This document shows, in pieces, positions 10,201 through 17,998 of a stretch of DNA of 64,000 bases. The DNA lies in contig JAFWDK010000010.1 of NCBI GenBank assembly GCA_017513085.1, positions 186,001 to 250,000 of the forward strand, read 5' to 3'. A program made the translations under genes and the position numbers. Under the pieces are notes generated by a model. That model worked only from the letters and a program-made list of their open reading frames with translations. It did no database searches and was not told the DNA's origin. This DNA is from Clostridiales bacterium. Lineage in GTDB: Bacteria; Bacillota; Clostridia; Saccharofermentanales; Saccharofermentanaceae. How positions within the stretch are numbered: position 1 is the stretch's first letter; each line of letters starts with the position of its first letter.

Positions 10201-11000
10201 AGCCGAAGGTATTCATTCCTGTCTTCCCGGGTACGAACTGTGAGTATGATACTGCTTTTGCCTTCTCGCGTGCTGGTGCGGAGCCGGATGTTATGGTTAT
10301 CCGTAACCGTAATTCCCAGGAGGTTGAGGAGTCCTTCAAGGAGATGAGCGAACGGATCAGAAAAGCGAATATGATCATGATCCCGGGTGGTTTCTCTGCC
10401 GGTGACGAACCGGAAGGATCCGGTAAGTTTATCGCTGCTGCTTTTAGAAATGCCGGCGTGACGGAGTCTGTAAGAGATCTCCTGTTTAACAGAGATGGTC
10501 TGATGCTGGGTATCTGCAACGGATTCCAGGCGCTCATGAAGCTTGGTCTTCTCCCGTATGGCGATATCCTGCCGCTTGAACACGATGGCCCGACTCTGAC
10601 ATTCAATAACATCGGACGTCACCAGAGTGCTTATGTTTCGACAAAGATCGTTTCTAACAATTCTCCATGGCTGTCCTTTACGAATGAGGGTGATATCCAT
10701 GAGATCGCTATCTCGCATGGTGAGGGCCGCTTCTGCGGATCTGAGGCTCTGCTTCGTGAACTCTTTGCTAAGGGTCAGGTAGCTACCCAGTATGTAGACG
10801 ATCAGGGTAACCCGACTATGGATACCGCATTTAACCCGAATGGTTCCATGTGCGCAATCGAAGGTATTATCAGCCCGAATGGACGTATCCTCGGTAAGAT
10901 GGGTCATAGTGAACGTATGGGCAATGGTGTTGCGAAGAATATTCCTGGTCAGAAGGATCAGAAGATTTTCGAGGCCGGTGTCCGGTACTTTATCGGATGA
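7218..11000 (+). CDS. purL: Phosphoribosylformylglycinamidine synthase (single chain, synthetase plus glutaminase)
   Basis: Converts formylglycinamide ribonucleotide, glutamine and ATP to the amidine, step four of purine synthesis. The 1260 residues join the synthetase (PurL) and glutaminase (PurQ) parts in one chain, as in many Clostridia and in proteobacterial PurL. Visible parts are LDTYWSDHCRHTTFLTEL (about residue 217), the ATP-site FKNETHNHPTEIEPFGGAAT (about 325), GNDFGAGGVSV, and STASIGGKDSMSGSF-like FGTASIGGKDSMSGSF (about 780). The C-terminal class I amidotransferase has PGTNCEYD, LMLGICNGFQAL with the nucleophilic Cys (about 1099), and AISHGEGRF with the His (about 1163). The start follows TTTTTGGAGG. 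The last codon overlaps the rsmA start, so translation is probably coupled. Confidence 0.96.
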   Translation: MSNLVRRIYSEKKKEFAVEAAGLKKDVSADCGVKTIESVRVFHRYDVSGLSDEEYELAKNVVFSEPPVDVVYDETIDVSDAAYVLAIESLPGQYDQRADSAAQCCQILTQKEKPLVRVARVIVFYGTVTDDQKKAIAKYLINPVESREASMDKPDTLEEVFDVPSSVPTIEGFISKSKEELSGLRKTWGLAMSDADIAFTQEFFQSIKRDPTMTEIRVLDTYWSDHCRHTTFLTELTDVKIDGDSAFAEELKSIYANYLSTREEVYGERITKKPVCLMDLATMAMRKLKKDGKLADLDESEEINACSIKIRIDVDGKQEDYVLMFKNETHNHPTEIEPFGGAATCLGGAIRDPLSGRSYVYQAMRVTGAGDPTVPVSMTLEGKLSQKKLVRTAAAGYSSYGNQIGLCTGHVDEIYHPGYVAKRMEIGAVVGAAPAENIVRVRPRPGDIVVLLGGRTGRDGIGGATGSSKAHDEKSVLTCGSEVQKGNPPTERKIQRLFRIPEVSKMILRCNDFGAGGVSVAIGELADGLAIDLDKVPKKYEGLDGTEIAISESQERMAVVIDPKDEKAFFDYAAKENLEATVVAVVTEEPVMKMTWKGNTIVELPRAFIDTNGASSYAKAEVTEPDFANGIIDKTTDAFVNGDFAASLKASLSSLDGCSRKGLVSRFDGTIGAGTVLMPFGGRYQLSPEEGMACKIPVEEGKTNAVSVMAYGFDPYFSEWSPFHGAYHAVTESLLRLACLGCDPFAARLTFQEYFERMAGEKSWGKPLSALLGAYQAQLDFGTASIGGKDSMSGSFNELHVPPTLVSFAVGMTTTDKVVSSTLSSAGEKLYAIAIKRDANGRYVKEHAIRVMKCLTQIQDRGQLRCAGVVRSAGIAARVAQMCFGNKLGFAFADGIDMESLFKHSFGTVLLSVSDGNAVDKIEQVGGKLLGKTTAEQTLVCAGQSITVDDAIAAFVGKLEPIFPTIVDEGDAVSYEKGDYAKNAITAPSILTGAKPKVFIPVFPGTNCEYDTAFAFSRAGAEPDVMVIRNRNSQEVEESFKEMSERIRKANMIMIPGGFSAGDEPEGSGKFIAAAFRNAGVTESVRDLLFNRDGLMLGICNGFQALMKLGLLPYGDILPLEHDGPTLTFNNIGRHQSAYVSTKIVSNNSPWLSFTNEGDIHEIAISHGEGRFCGSEALLRELFAKGQVATQYVDDQGNPTMDTAFNPNGSMCAIEGIISPNGRILGKMGHSERMGNGVAKNIPGQKDQKIFEAGVRYFIG

Positions 11001-11818
11001 TGAATAAACAGGAAGTTCTGTCTATCTTGGAGCAATATGGTCTTTCGGCCACAAAAAGCCTGGGACAGAACTTTTTGTGCAATCCGGATGTGATCGGCAG
11101 GATCCTGGAACTTGCAGAGATTTCGGATTCGACGCGGGTTCTGGAGATTGGACCCGGTATAGGAGCGCTTTCGGAAGAGGCGGTTTCCCGTGCCGGAAAA
11201 TACGTGGCCGTGGAGATCGATAGATCTTTCTTTGAAAGATTGTCTGCAATCATTGATTCTTGCGGCGGACGTGTGATCTACAGCGACTATCTTCAATTTG
11301 CGCCATCTGATTTAGATCCGTCAGAGGTGCCGGATGTAATCATTTCCAATCTTCCTTATTATGTCATGACGCCGATCATTCTGAAGGTGTTGGCAGATTT
11401 TCCGGAGTGCCGGAAGATGGTATATATGGTTGAAGAAGAAGCTGAAGCAAGGATCTTCGCTAAGCCGGGGACCAAGCAGTATGGACCGCTTGCGGTGCTT
11501 ACTGAGCTTTTTGGAGTGAAAAAGAAAGAATTTATTGTTGACCGCAATAGTTTCGTTCCTCCACCGAACACGACGTCGGCCGTGATTACGATTACACGTC
11601 GCGAGGGGCTTTCGTGGAAGAACGGATGGAGCAGATTTGTGGAGAGTGCTTTTGCTTTACGAAGAAAGACACTGGTCAATAGCCTGTCTGCTGCCGGTAT
11701 TTCCGATAAAGTGAAGGTGGCCGGGGCGCTTCGGGAGATGGGACGTCAGGAAACGGCCCGTGCGGAGGAACTCGGCCCCGATGAGTTTGTCCGGTTATAT
11801 GAGATCTTAACGAAATGA
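10997..11818 (+). CDS. rsmA: 16S rRNA dimethyladenosine transferase
   Basis: Uses SAM to dimethylate two adjacent adenosines near the 3' end of 16S rRNA, a late step in small-subunit assembly. The 273 residues show the family markers LGQNFLCNPDVIGRI (about residues 22-36), the SAM motif VLEIGPGIGALSEE (about 51) and the catalytic ISNLPYYVMTPI (about 116). A C-terminal helical domain follows. ATG at 10997 or the ATG three bases later overlaps the purL stop and no separate ribosome site is visible, so translation is likely coupled to purL. The gene is also called ksgA. Confidence 0.95.
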   Translation: MMNKQEVLSILEQYGLSATKSLGQNFLCNPDVIGRILELAEISDSTRVLEIGPGIGALSEEAVSRAGKYVAVEIDRSFFERLSAIIDSCGGRVIYSDYLQFAPSDLDPSEVPDVIISNLPYYVMTPIILKVLADFPECRKMVYMVEEEAEARIFAKPGTKQYGPLAVLTELFGVKKKEFIVDRNSFVPPPNTTSAVITITRREGLSWKNGWSRFVESAFALRRKTLVNSLSAAGISDKVKVAGALREMGRQETARAEELGPDEFVRLYEILTK

Positions 11819-11828
11819 AAGGATGGCA

Positions 11829-12329
11829 ATGATCATGGCATATGAGCGTTTAACCGATTCTTTGTTTGAGAAGTATACGAAATCCGATGAGAAGAAGAGT
11901 AAGCCAAAGGCTAAATCTTCGAAGAAAAAGAAGGATTCACCTTCCATGGGCGAGTATATTCAGCTTCCTCGTGAGGACCCTTCTAAGGCAACTAAAAAAA
12001 CGAAAAAGGGTGATGGTGCTTCGGAGAAGGGTTATCCGCAGAGTATCTACGTGAAGATTGCAGGAATGAATTATCGTTTTTCCGTGGATTCTTCCGTGGA
12101 AAAGGCGAAGACAATGTATACGGCGAAGATCGCCAACGATCTTCTGAATGAGACGCTTGAGGAGAATCCTTTGATTCCGACCAATCAGGCTTTGATACTT
12201 GCGTATATGGAGGCTTGCTTCCGCTGGCAGAACCTTCTTCATGGAGGTGAGGAGGAGAAAAAGCCGGCGCCGCTTCTGCCTTTAGAACAGTATTGTAAAG
12301 AGAACAACATTCCTATGGAGGAGTTATGA
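11829..12329 (+). CDS. ZapA-like cell division protein with basic N-terminal extension
   Basis: The C-terminal half (about residues 72-150) reads YVKIAGMNYRFSVDSSVEKA... followed by a long helix, the pattern of ZapA, the small protein that bundles FtsZ filaments at the division site. The first 70 residues are a Lys/Ser-rich, probably disordered extension that ordinary ZapA (about 90 residues) lacks. Position supports the call: in many Clostridia zapA stands directly before a U32 peptidase gene, as here. AAAGG at 11818-11822 favours the ATG at 11829 (MIMAYERL) or at 11835. The stop overlaps the U32 start. Confidence 0.7.
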   Translation: MIMAYERLTDSLFEKYTKSDEKKSKPKAKSSKKKKDSPSMGEYIQLPREDPSKATKKTKKGDGASEKGYPQSIYVKIAGMNYRFSVDSSVEKAKTMYTAKIANDLLNETLEENPLIPTNQALILAYMEACFRWQNLLHGGEEEKKPAPLLPLEQYCKENNIPMEEL

Positions 12330-14785
12330 GAAAACCGGAATTACTGGCACCTGCAGGTTCAATGAGTATGCTTCGCGCAGCTGTCGATGCCGGAGCGGAT
12401 GCGGTCTATCTTGGGCTGAATCAGTATAATGCGCGTATTCATGCGACGAACTTTACTTTGGAGAATCTTTCCGAAGCCTTGGAGTTTGCCCATCTTCGTA
12501 ATACGAGAGTTTATGTGACATTAAATACGCTGGTCGATGACGATGAGATCATTGATGCGGTGGAACTTGCCATGTCTGCCTATGAGAAAGGTGTTGATGC
12601 TTTTCTGGTGCAGGATATCGGTCTTGCGTCTTACCTTGCTGAGCATCTTCCGCAGATCCCTGTGCATGCCAGTACACAGATGAATGTCTTTTCCATGAAA
12701 CAGCTACAGGAAATGCGCGATTTTAAGATCAGTCGTGTTGTTCTTCCTCGTGAGCTTTCTCTGGATGAGATCCGCTCACGTGCGGCTCTATGGCATAGTG
12801 ACGATGTTGAGGTTGAGGTCTTTGTTCACGGCGCTATGTGCGTATGCTATTCCGGGCTTTGTCTTTTCAGTAGCATGAACAAATCAGGATCCCGATCTGG
12901 TAACCGTGGTGCCTGTGCCCAGCCTTGCCGTCAGAGTTATCAGATCTTCGACGGAAACCGCGAGATCGAAACGTATGGCAAACCGCTGCAATCTGGTAAA
13001 CTTCTTTCGCCTAAGGATCAATCGGCATTGCCATATCTTCGTGAACTTATGGAAGCCGGCGTGGATTCTCTTAAGATCGAAGGACGTATGCGCGATGAGA
13101 ATTACTGTACTGCGGTCGTTTCCGCATACCGTCGCATGATCGATGCGATTGCAGAGGATCGCGATACCCAAGAAGTAATGGATCAGGTAAAGAATGATCT
13201 TCTTGTTACGTTTAATCGCGGAGGCGATTTTACGACGCAGTATTTGCAGGGAAAGAAAGGTCCGGATTATCTGTCCGGAGAATATGCCGGAAAATACGGC
13301 CTTTATTGGGGTGAGGTCCTCTCGGTGAATCCTAAGCTCGGTACGATCAATGTGCGTTCGTGGCAGCAGGATGTACCGGAAAAAGGTGATTTCCTTTCTA
13401 TACGGGAGAAGGAGAATGAAGTGGCCAGCTTCCCGATCGGTAAAATCGAAGTTTCCAGAAACTCAGCTCTGGTCAAAGGTCTTCATCCGGATGCGATAAC
13501 TAAACTTAAGCAGGGAATGTCGGTTTACCGGATGAGTAAGCATATCACGGTTTCAAAAGAACAGGTCAGAAGAACTCCGGTTTCCGGTGTTCTTTCTAAG
13601 CATGATGACAAGATCGTTCTGACTCTGAAAGTCACTGAAGGTTTATTTTCCGGCGTAACAGCGGAACATGCTGTCGATGTTCAGGATCTGGGCGATGGGG
13701 CACCTCTTTCTTGGGAAAGAACCATGGATCAGTTGAATAAGACGGGTCAGACACCTTTCCGGCTTTCAGGGCTTGATATGGAAGGGGATTTTCCTATAAG
13801 CCTTCGTATTTCCAGCGTGAATGAACTCCGGAGATGTGCGATGGGAAAGATGGCAGAAGCAATTCTGGATGCATCTTTGGAAAACAGGAGCAGTGCTTTT
13901 GCTGAAGAAGGTGAGACGGAAGAGAACGGGCGGACGGCTCCTGAGAAAAAGCATATCGTGATCGCGGATTACATCGATATGGACCGTATCACGGATGGAT
14001 ATGCCTGCGGTGCCGATCTTTATGTTTTTTCCGTGCTTTCGGTACTGAAGTCCGGACGGATCGGCTGGATCGATGAATTGCTTTCGGAAGAGCCGGGAGC
14101 AAAGATCGCGCTTCGTTTGCCGGGGGCATATAAAGATGAAATGCTGCCGAGTATTGAAAAAGCGTCTGATCTTCTGATGACGCATGCAGGCAAGCGGTTT
14201 GCCGGGTTCTTCGGTACGTTCGCCGATGAGGAGACGATAGGCCTTCTTGCGGGTACGAACATTTATAATCATTTCTCCTATGAGTATTCGTTAAAGCAGG
14301 ATGTGGAGTATATCCTGCCTTCCTACGAGCTTACTAATGAGCAGATCGTGAGAATGGCGCAATTGACCGGCCCGGATAAGAAGACGGCGTATCTCGGTGT
14401 ACACCGTTACGGTCCGGTGGAATGGATGCAGTCTGAATTCTGTCCGCTCGGCAGGCATCAGAAGAACTGTTCATTGTGCCGTGAGCATCCTGAGGTTTCT
14501 TTGGGTGAGAAGATCACGGAGAAGGGAGCTATGCATAACGACTCCAGAGTGGATGTGGTTTGTTATCCCGGTTTCTGCAGAAGTGATCTTTTCGGAACAT
14601 GCAAAAACATGATCAGCGCGAAGACCGTGCAATCGTTGTTGAATCAGCAGGTTCCGGTTGCGTCGGTAGCCAGATTCATGAATGAGGATCAGATGGAGAG
14701 AAGATCGATCGTTGATTCGCTTTTGGATATTGGCGGAGACGATGAGGAATTCTACGAGGAAGGTGAGGACTGGTATGAATATTGA
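12326..14785 (+). CDS. U32 family peptidase-like protein with C-terminal domain (RlhA/TrhP type)
   Basis: An 819-residue member of the U32 'peptidase' family. Characterised relatives (RlhA, TrhP) are not proteases but hydroxylate cytidine or uridine in rRNA or tRNA using prephenate-derived chemistry and an Fe-S cluster. The N-terminal TIM-barrel-like domain has ELLAPAGSMSMLRAAVDAGADAVY, HASTQMNVFS and EVEVFVHGAMCVCYSGLC. The cysteines at CVCYSGLC and GACAQPCRQ, with a later Cys pair, fit the cluster site. A long C-terminal half corresponds to the extra domain seen in RlhA-type proteins. GGAGG precedes the ATG inside the end of the zapA-like gene, and the last codons overlap dut. Which RNA it modifies is not known. 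Confidence 0.85.
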   Translation: MRKPELLAPAGSMSMLRAAVDAGADAVYLGLNQYNARIHATNFTLENLSEALEFAHLRNTRVYVTLNTLVDDDEIIDAVELAMSAYEKGVDAFLVQDIGLASYLAEHLPQIPVHASTQMNVFSMKQLQEMRDFKISRVVLPRELSLDEIRSRAALWHSDDVEVEVFVHGAMCVCYSGLCLFSSMNKSGSRSGNRGACAQPCRQSYQIFDGNREIETYGKPLQSGKLLSPKDQSALPYLRELMEAGVDSLKIEGRMRDENYCTAVVSAYRRMIDAIAEDRDTQEVMDQVKNDLLVTFNRGGDFTTQYLQGKKGPDYLSGEYAGKYGLYWGEVLSVNPKLGTINVRSWQQDVPEKGDFLSIREKENEVASFPIGKIEVSRNSALVKGLHPDAITKLKQGMSVYRMSKHITVSKEQVRRTPVSGVLSKHDDKIVLTLKVTEGLFSGVTAEHAVDVQDLGDGAPLSWERTMDQLNKTGQTPFRLSGLDMEGDFPISLRISSVNELRRCAMGKMAEAILDASLENRSSAFAEEGETEENGRTAPEKKHIVIADYIDMDRITDGYACGADLYVFSVLSVLKSGRIGWIDELLSEEPGAKIALRLPGAYKDEMLPSIEKASDLLMTHAGKRFAGFFGTFADEETIGLLAGTNIYNHFSYEYSLKQDVEYILPSYELTNEQIVRMAQLTGPDKKTAYLGVHRYGPVEWMQSEFCPLGRHQKNCSLCREHPEVSLGEKITEKGAMHNDSRVDVVCYPGFCRSDLFGTCKNMISAKTVQSLLNQQVPVASVARFMNEDQMERRSIVDSLLDIGGDDEEFYEEGEDWYEY

Positions 14786-15269
14786 GATCTATATTGAAAA
14801 GATCTGTGAGGATGCGGTGATTCCGGCCTATGCACACGATGGAGATGCCGGTATGGATCTTTATAGTGTGGAAGATGTGATCATTGAACCGGGGCAGACT
14901 GTTCTTGTTAAGACCGGTCTCAAGATGGCCATTCCGAAAGGATACGAAGTCCAGGTACGCCCGAGAAGCGGTATTTCGTTAAATACACCGCTTCGTATTC
15001 CGAACAGCCCTGGAACGATCGACAGCGGATATAGAGGAGAAGTCTGTGTGATCATGGAAAATACTTCTCCTTTGGAAAGCAAAGTCGAGGGACAAGTGCT
15101 TTCGCTGAAGGAAAAGGGTAACCAAAAGGGTACTTATAAGATTTCAAAAGGTGACAGGGTCGCCCAGATGGTCGTGGCCGCATATGCATCTGCCGCGTTT
15201 CAGGAATGTAAGGATGTTTCCTTGATCGGAGAAGACCGTATGGGCGGATTTGGTTCTACAGGCGTGTGA
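14775..15269 (+). CDS. dut: dUTP diphosphatase (trimeric dUTPase)
   Basis: Hydrolyses dUTP to dUMP, keeping uracil out of DNA and supplying thymidylate synthesis. The 164 residues carry all five motifs of the trimeric family: DAGMDLYS-type GDAGMDLYSVED (1), RPRSGIS (2), GTIDSGYRGEVCV (3), KGDRVAQMVV (4) and DRMGGFGSTGV at the C-terminus (5). About 13 extra residues before motif 4 (LSLKEKGNQKG) are a small family variation. The start overlaps the end of the U32 gene and follows GAGGAAGGTGAGG. It appears to close the operon that begins with purL. Confidence 0.95.
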   Translation: MNIEIYIEKICEDAVIPAYAHDGDAGMDLYSVEDVIIEPGQTVLVKTGLKMAIPKGYEVQVRPRSGISLNTPLRIPNSPGTIDSGYRGEVCVIMENTSPLESKVEGQVLSLKEKGNQKGTYKISKGDRVAQMVVAAYASAAFQECKDVSLIGEDRMGGFGSTGV

Positions 15270-15299
15270 GTAGCCGGCTTTTCTTCGTGAGTAGTCAAT

Positions 15300-15328
15300 T
15301 TGCCCTTTGCATGATAAAATAGTATGAT
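15300..15328 (+). promoter_or_regulatory. Promoter upstream of the alpha/beta hydrolase-tsaD unit
   Basis: TTGCCC, a 17-base spacer and TATGAT. The leader that follows (15330-15365) can form two mutually exclusive stems, GCTGAAA with TTTCAGC, or GAAAGG with CCTTTC. This may be chance or a small leader switch. Confidence 0.5.
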
Positions 15329-15394
15329 TGCTGAAAGGTATATGATCGTGCAGTTTCAGCCTTTCTTAATCATCTTATGTTGTGAGGAAAAAGA

Positions 15395-16414
15395 ATGTAT
15401 CATCAGGGATTGACCAAACGAGAAGGTAAAAGACTTTCGTTTTCAAAACTGATCGTGCGTATGGCACTGATCCTGAGTATCCTGGCAGTTATTGTCGTTT
15501 CCGTTATCGTAATTACTGCTTCGACGGCGAACCATCTCATGAGTATCGATAAGAAGCCGATGAGTAATATTCCGGCAACGATCCTGCCGAGTTATTCTGC
15601 GACGAGCTTTACATCTGCAGATGATCAGACTATTCTTTCCGGTTGGTTTTTTAAAACGGAAGATCCAATCAGTACAGTTATAGTTGTGCATGACACGCAG
15701 TCCAACCGTGTTCCGTTCGGCGTGGAAATGGTTGACTTGATCGATGACTTCATAAGCATGCATTTCAATGTATTCCTGTTCGATATGAGAAATTCCGGTG
15801 AATCCGAAGGTGTGATCTCGGGTTATGGATATCTGGAGTGGCAGGATGTGCTTGGCGCAATCAAGCATGTAAAGAAGATTTCGGTAACTACGGACGTGAT
15901 CCTCTATGGGATCGGATCAGGCTGCAGTGCCTCGCTTCTGGCTTTAGACCGCTTGCCGCCTTCTTCCGAAGCCGAGGTCCTGGAACAATACAGTAAGAAT
16001 ATCGTTGATCTGGGATTTGATGCGTCCTATGTAGCCGGTGTGATCTTTGATTCTCCGGCGAAGAACTCGGACGACTATATCACGCCGTACGTATTCAAAG
16101 AGTCGAAATTTGCTTTTTTGACGCAGTATTTCGTCCCGTATGCGATACGTATTTCTGCCGGTGTATCGGATAATGTCAATCTGGCCACAGAGATCTCCCG
16201 ACTTCCTATTCCTGTCTGTATTATATATGGAGGACGAGATACGTTTGTCGGTGCGGAAAAAGCCGGTCAGATCGTCTCCGAACGTTTGCGTTTAAATCCG
16301 AATACAACTATGGCGAAGATGTTTTCCGGTGCCGGATATGTGGAGTCTTATATGATCGACCCGGTCGAGTACCGTAACACTATCAAAGAATTTCTAAACA
16401 CCTATTTCAAATAA
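15395..16414 (+). CDS. Membrane-anchored alpha/beta-hydrolase-fold protein lacking catalytic Ser and His
   Basis: A 339-residue protein with one N-terminal membrane helix (about residues 22-42) and an extracytoplasmic alpha/beta-hydrolase domain of the kind seen in YfhR-like 'alpha/beta hydrolase' lipases and esterases. The fold is clear: STVIVVHDTQSNR (oxyanion strand, about 93), NVFLFDMRNSGESEG (about 125), the nucleophile elbow and the acid loop YGGRDTFVG (Asp 282). The elbow reads YGIGSGCS, so the expected Ser of GxSxG is Gly 174. The usual C-terminal GAGH is GAGY (Tyr 315). It is therefore probably not an ordinary hydrolase. tsaD follows 13 bases later. Confidence 0.75.
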   Translation: MYHQGLTKREGKRLSFSKLIVRMALILSILAVIVVSVIVITASTANHLMSIDKKPMSNIPATILPSYSATSFTSADDQTILSGWFFKTEDPISTVIVVHDTQSNRVPFGVEMVDLIDDFISMHFNVFLFDMRNSGESEGVISGYGYLEWQDVLGAIKHVKKISVTTDVILYGIGSGCSASLLALDRLPPSSEAEVLEQYSKNIVDLGFDASYVAGVIFDSPAKNSDDYITPYVFKESKFAFLTQYFVPYAIRISAGVSDNVNLATEISRLPIPVCIIYGGRDTFVGAEKAGQIVSERLRLNPNTTMAKMFSGAGYVESYMIDPVEYRNTIKEFLNTYFK

Positions 16415-16427
16415 AAGGAGTCGTTTC

Positions 16428-17432
16428 GTGTCTATTATTACATTGGGAATTGAATCATCTTGTGACGAGACCGCATGTGCAGTGATCGAAGACGGACGTA
16501 TCGTTCGCTCCAGTATTATTGCTTCGCAGGCAGATCTTCACAGCCAGTATGGCGGAGTCGTTCCGGAACTTGCTTCCAGAATGCATGTTGAGGCGATCGT
16601 TCCCTGTATACGCGAGGCCATGAAGCAGGCATCGATCGAGTATTCTGATATAGATGCTGTTTGTGTAACCAAAGGCCCGGGCCTGGTCGGCGCTCTCCTA
16701 GTTGGTGTTTCTGCGGCCAAAGCACTTTGTGAGGTCAAGAAAATTCCGCTTGTTGGTGTAAATCATATGGCCGGACACATAGCGGCGAATTATCTTACGG
16801 ATGTTTCGTGGGAACCTCCGTTCCTTTGTCTGGTGGTTTCCGGTGGGCATAGTGAGATCCTGCTTGTTAAGGATTATGCCGATATGGAGTATATCTGTGC
16901 AACAAGAGATGACGCTGCCGGAGAGGCTTTTGATAAGATCGCGCGTGTGATCGGTCTGGGTTATCCCGGTGGGCCGAAACTCGATAAAGCTAGCCAGACA
17001 GGGGATCCGACGGCGTTTTCTTTTCCTGCCCCCAAGATCAGCGATTCTCTGGATTTTTCTTTCAGTGGAATCAAGACGGCCGCTCTGAATACTATCAATC
17101 AGGTCCGTCTAAAGGGTGAAGATGTGGATGTCAATGATTTTGCCGCATCGTATCAGGATGCGATCTGTTCGATCCTTACGGATCGCTTGTGGAAAGCAGT
17201 CAAGAAGACAAAAATGAAGAAGATATGTCTGGCAGGTGGTGTTTCCGCCAACTCATGTCTTCGTGCCAAAATCACTGAAATGGCACGGAAAAACCATCTG
17301 GAGCTTTGTTTGCCGAAAATGGCTTACTGTACGGACAATGCTGCCATGATCGCCTCGGCAGGATATTATGATTATGTCGCCGGAATACGGGACGGCTTGG
17401 ATATGAATGCCTACCCGTCTTTAGAAATGTAG
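16428..17432 (+). CDS. tsaD: tRNA N6-adenosine threonylcarbamoyltransferase
   Basis: Transfers threonylcarbamoyl to A37 of tRNAs that read ANN codons, working with TsaB, TsaC and TsaE. The 334 residues have the ASKHA-fold marks: TLGIESSCDETACAV at the N-terminus, ASRMHVEAIVP, the metal-binding VNHMAGHIAAN (HxxxH, about residue 111), LVVSGGHSEI and CTDNAAMIAS near the end. The start is GTG at 16428, eight bases after AAAGGAG. It is followed by smpB with a nine-base gap. Confidence 0.95.
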   Translation: MSIITLGIESSCDETACAVIEDGRIVRSSIIASQADLHSQYGGVVPELASRMHVEAIVPCIREAMKQASIEYSDIDAVCVTKGPGLVGALLVGVSAAKALCEVKKIPLVGVNHMAGHIAANYLTDVSWEPPFLCLVVSGGHSEILLVKDYADMEYICATRDDAAGEAFDKIARVIGLGYPGGPKLDKASQTGDPTAFSFPAPKISDSLDFSFSGIKTAALNTINQVRLKGEDVDVNDFAASYQDAICSILTDRLWKAVKKTKMKKICLAGGVSANSCLRAKITEMARKNHLELCLPKMAYCTDNAAMIASAGYYDYVAGIRDGLDMNAYPSLEM

Positions 17433-17441
17433 GAGGAAAAT

Positions 17442-17921
17442 ATGGCCATTGCTAAAGGAATAAAACTCATAGCCGAGAATCGTAAAGCTTTTCACGACTA
17501 TATCATAGAAGAAAAATATGAAGCCGGAATCGCGCTTTCAGGAACGGAAGTTAAGTCTTTACGGGCCGGGAAAGTTAATCTGAAGGATAGTTATGTCCAG
17601 TGCAAAGAAGGGGAGATATGGCTTATTGGGGTTCATATCAGTCCTTATGACCATGGCAACCGTTATAATCTTGATCCGATGCGTACGAGAAAGCTCCTGA
17701 TGCATAAGAGTGAGATCGTTAAACTGTATTCGATCTGCAAACAGGATGGACTGACCATGGTTCCGACCAAATGCTATTTTAAGGATGGAAAAGTTAAATT
17801 CGAAATCGGTCTTGCTCGAGGAAAGAAGAACTTCGATAAGCGTGATTCTGCCGCAGAAAAGACGGCCAAAAGGGATATTGATCGGGCACTGAAAAATCAA
17901 AAAAAGAATTCTTCATTTTGA
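17442..17921 (+). CDS. smpB: SsrA-binding protein
   Basis: Binds tmRNA and carries it to stalled ribosomes for trans-translation. The 159 residues are typical: IAENRKAFHDYIIEEKYEAGI at the start of the OB fold, GTEVKSLRAGKVNLKDSYV, and the basic tail with FDKRDSAAEKTAKRDIDRA, which enters the mRNA channel. The start follows TAGGAGG. No tmRNA gene is present in the 77 bases after it. Confidence 0.96.
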   Translation: MAIAKGIKLIAENRKAFHDYIIEEKYEAGIALSGTEVKSLRAGKVNLKDSYVQCKEGEIWLIGVHISPYDHGNRYNLDPMRTRKLLMHKSEIVKLYSICKQDGLTMVPTKCYFKDGKVKFEIGLARGKKNFDKRDSAAEKTAKRDIDRALKNQKKNSSF

Positions 17922-17937
17922 CGTTTCGCTAAATATT

Positions 17938-17966
17938 TTGAGTATATCGCATAAATGTAGTATACT
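17938..17966 (+). promoter_or_regulatory. Promoter of the VanZ-like gene
   Basis: TTGAGT, a 17-base spacer and TATACT, 32 bases before the VanZ-like start and inside the short gap after smpB. Confidence 0.55.
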
Positions 17967-17998
17967 TGATGTGAAATAAGCGGAGGAAGAAGTATTTC

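Noticed and set aside
9504..10907. A 467-residue minus-strand frame
   Set aside because: Antisense shadow of purL; no recognisable domain.
17922..17998. A tmRNA gene next to smpB
   Set aside because: Only 77 bases without tRNA-like ends; too short.
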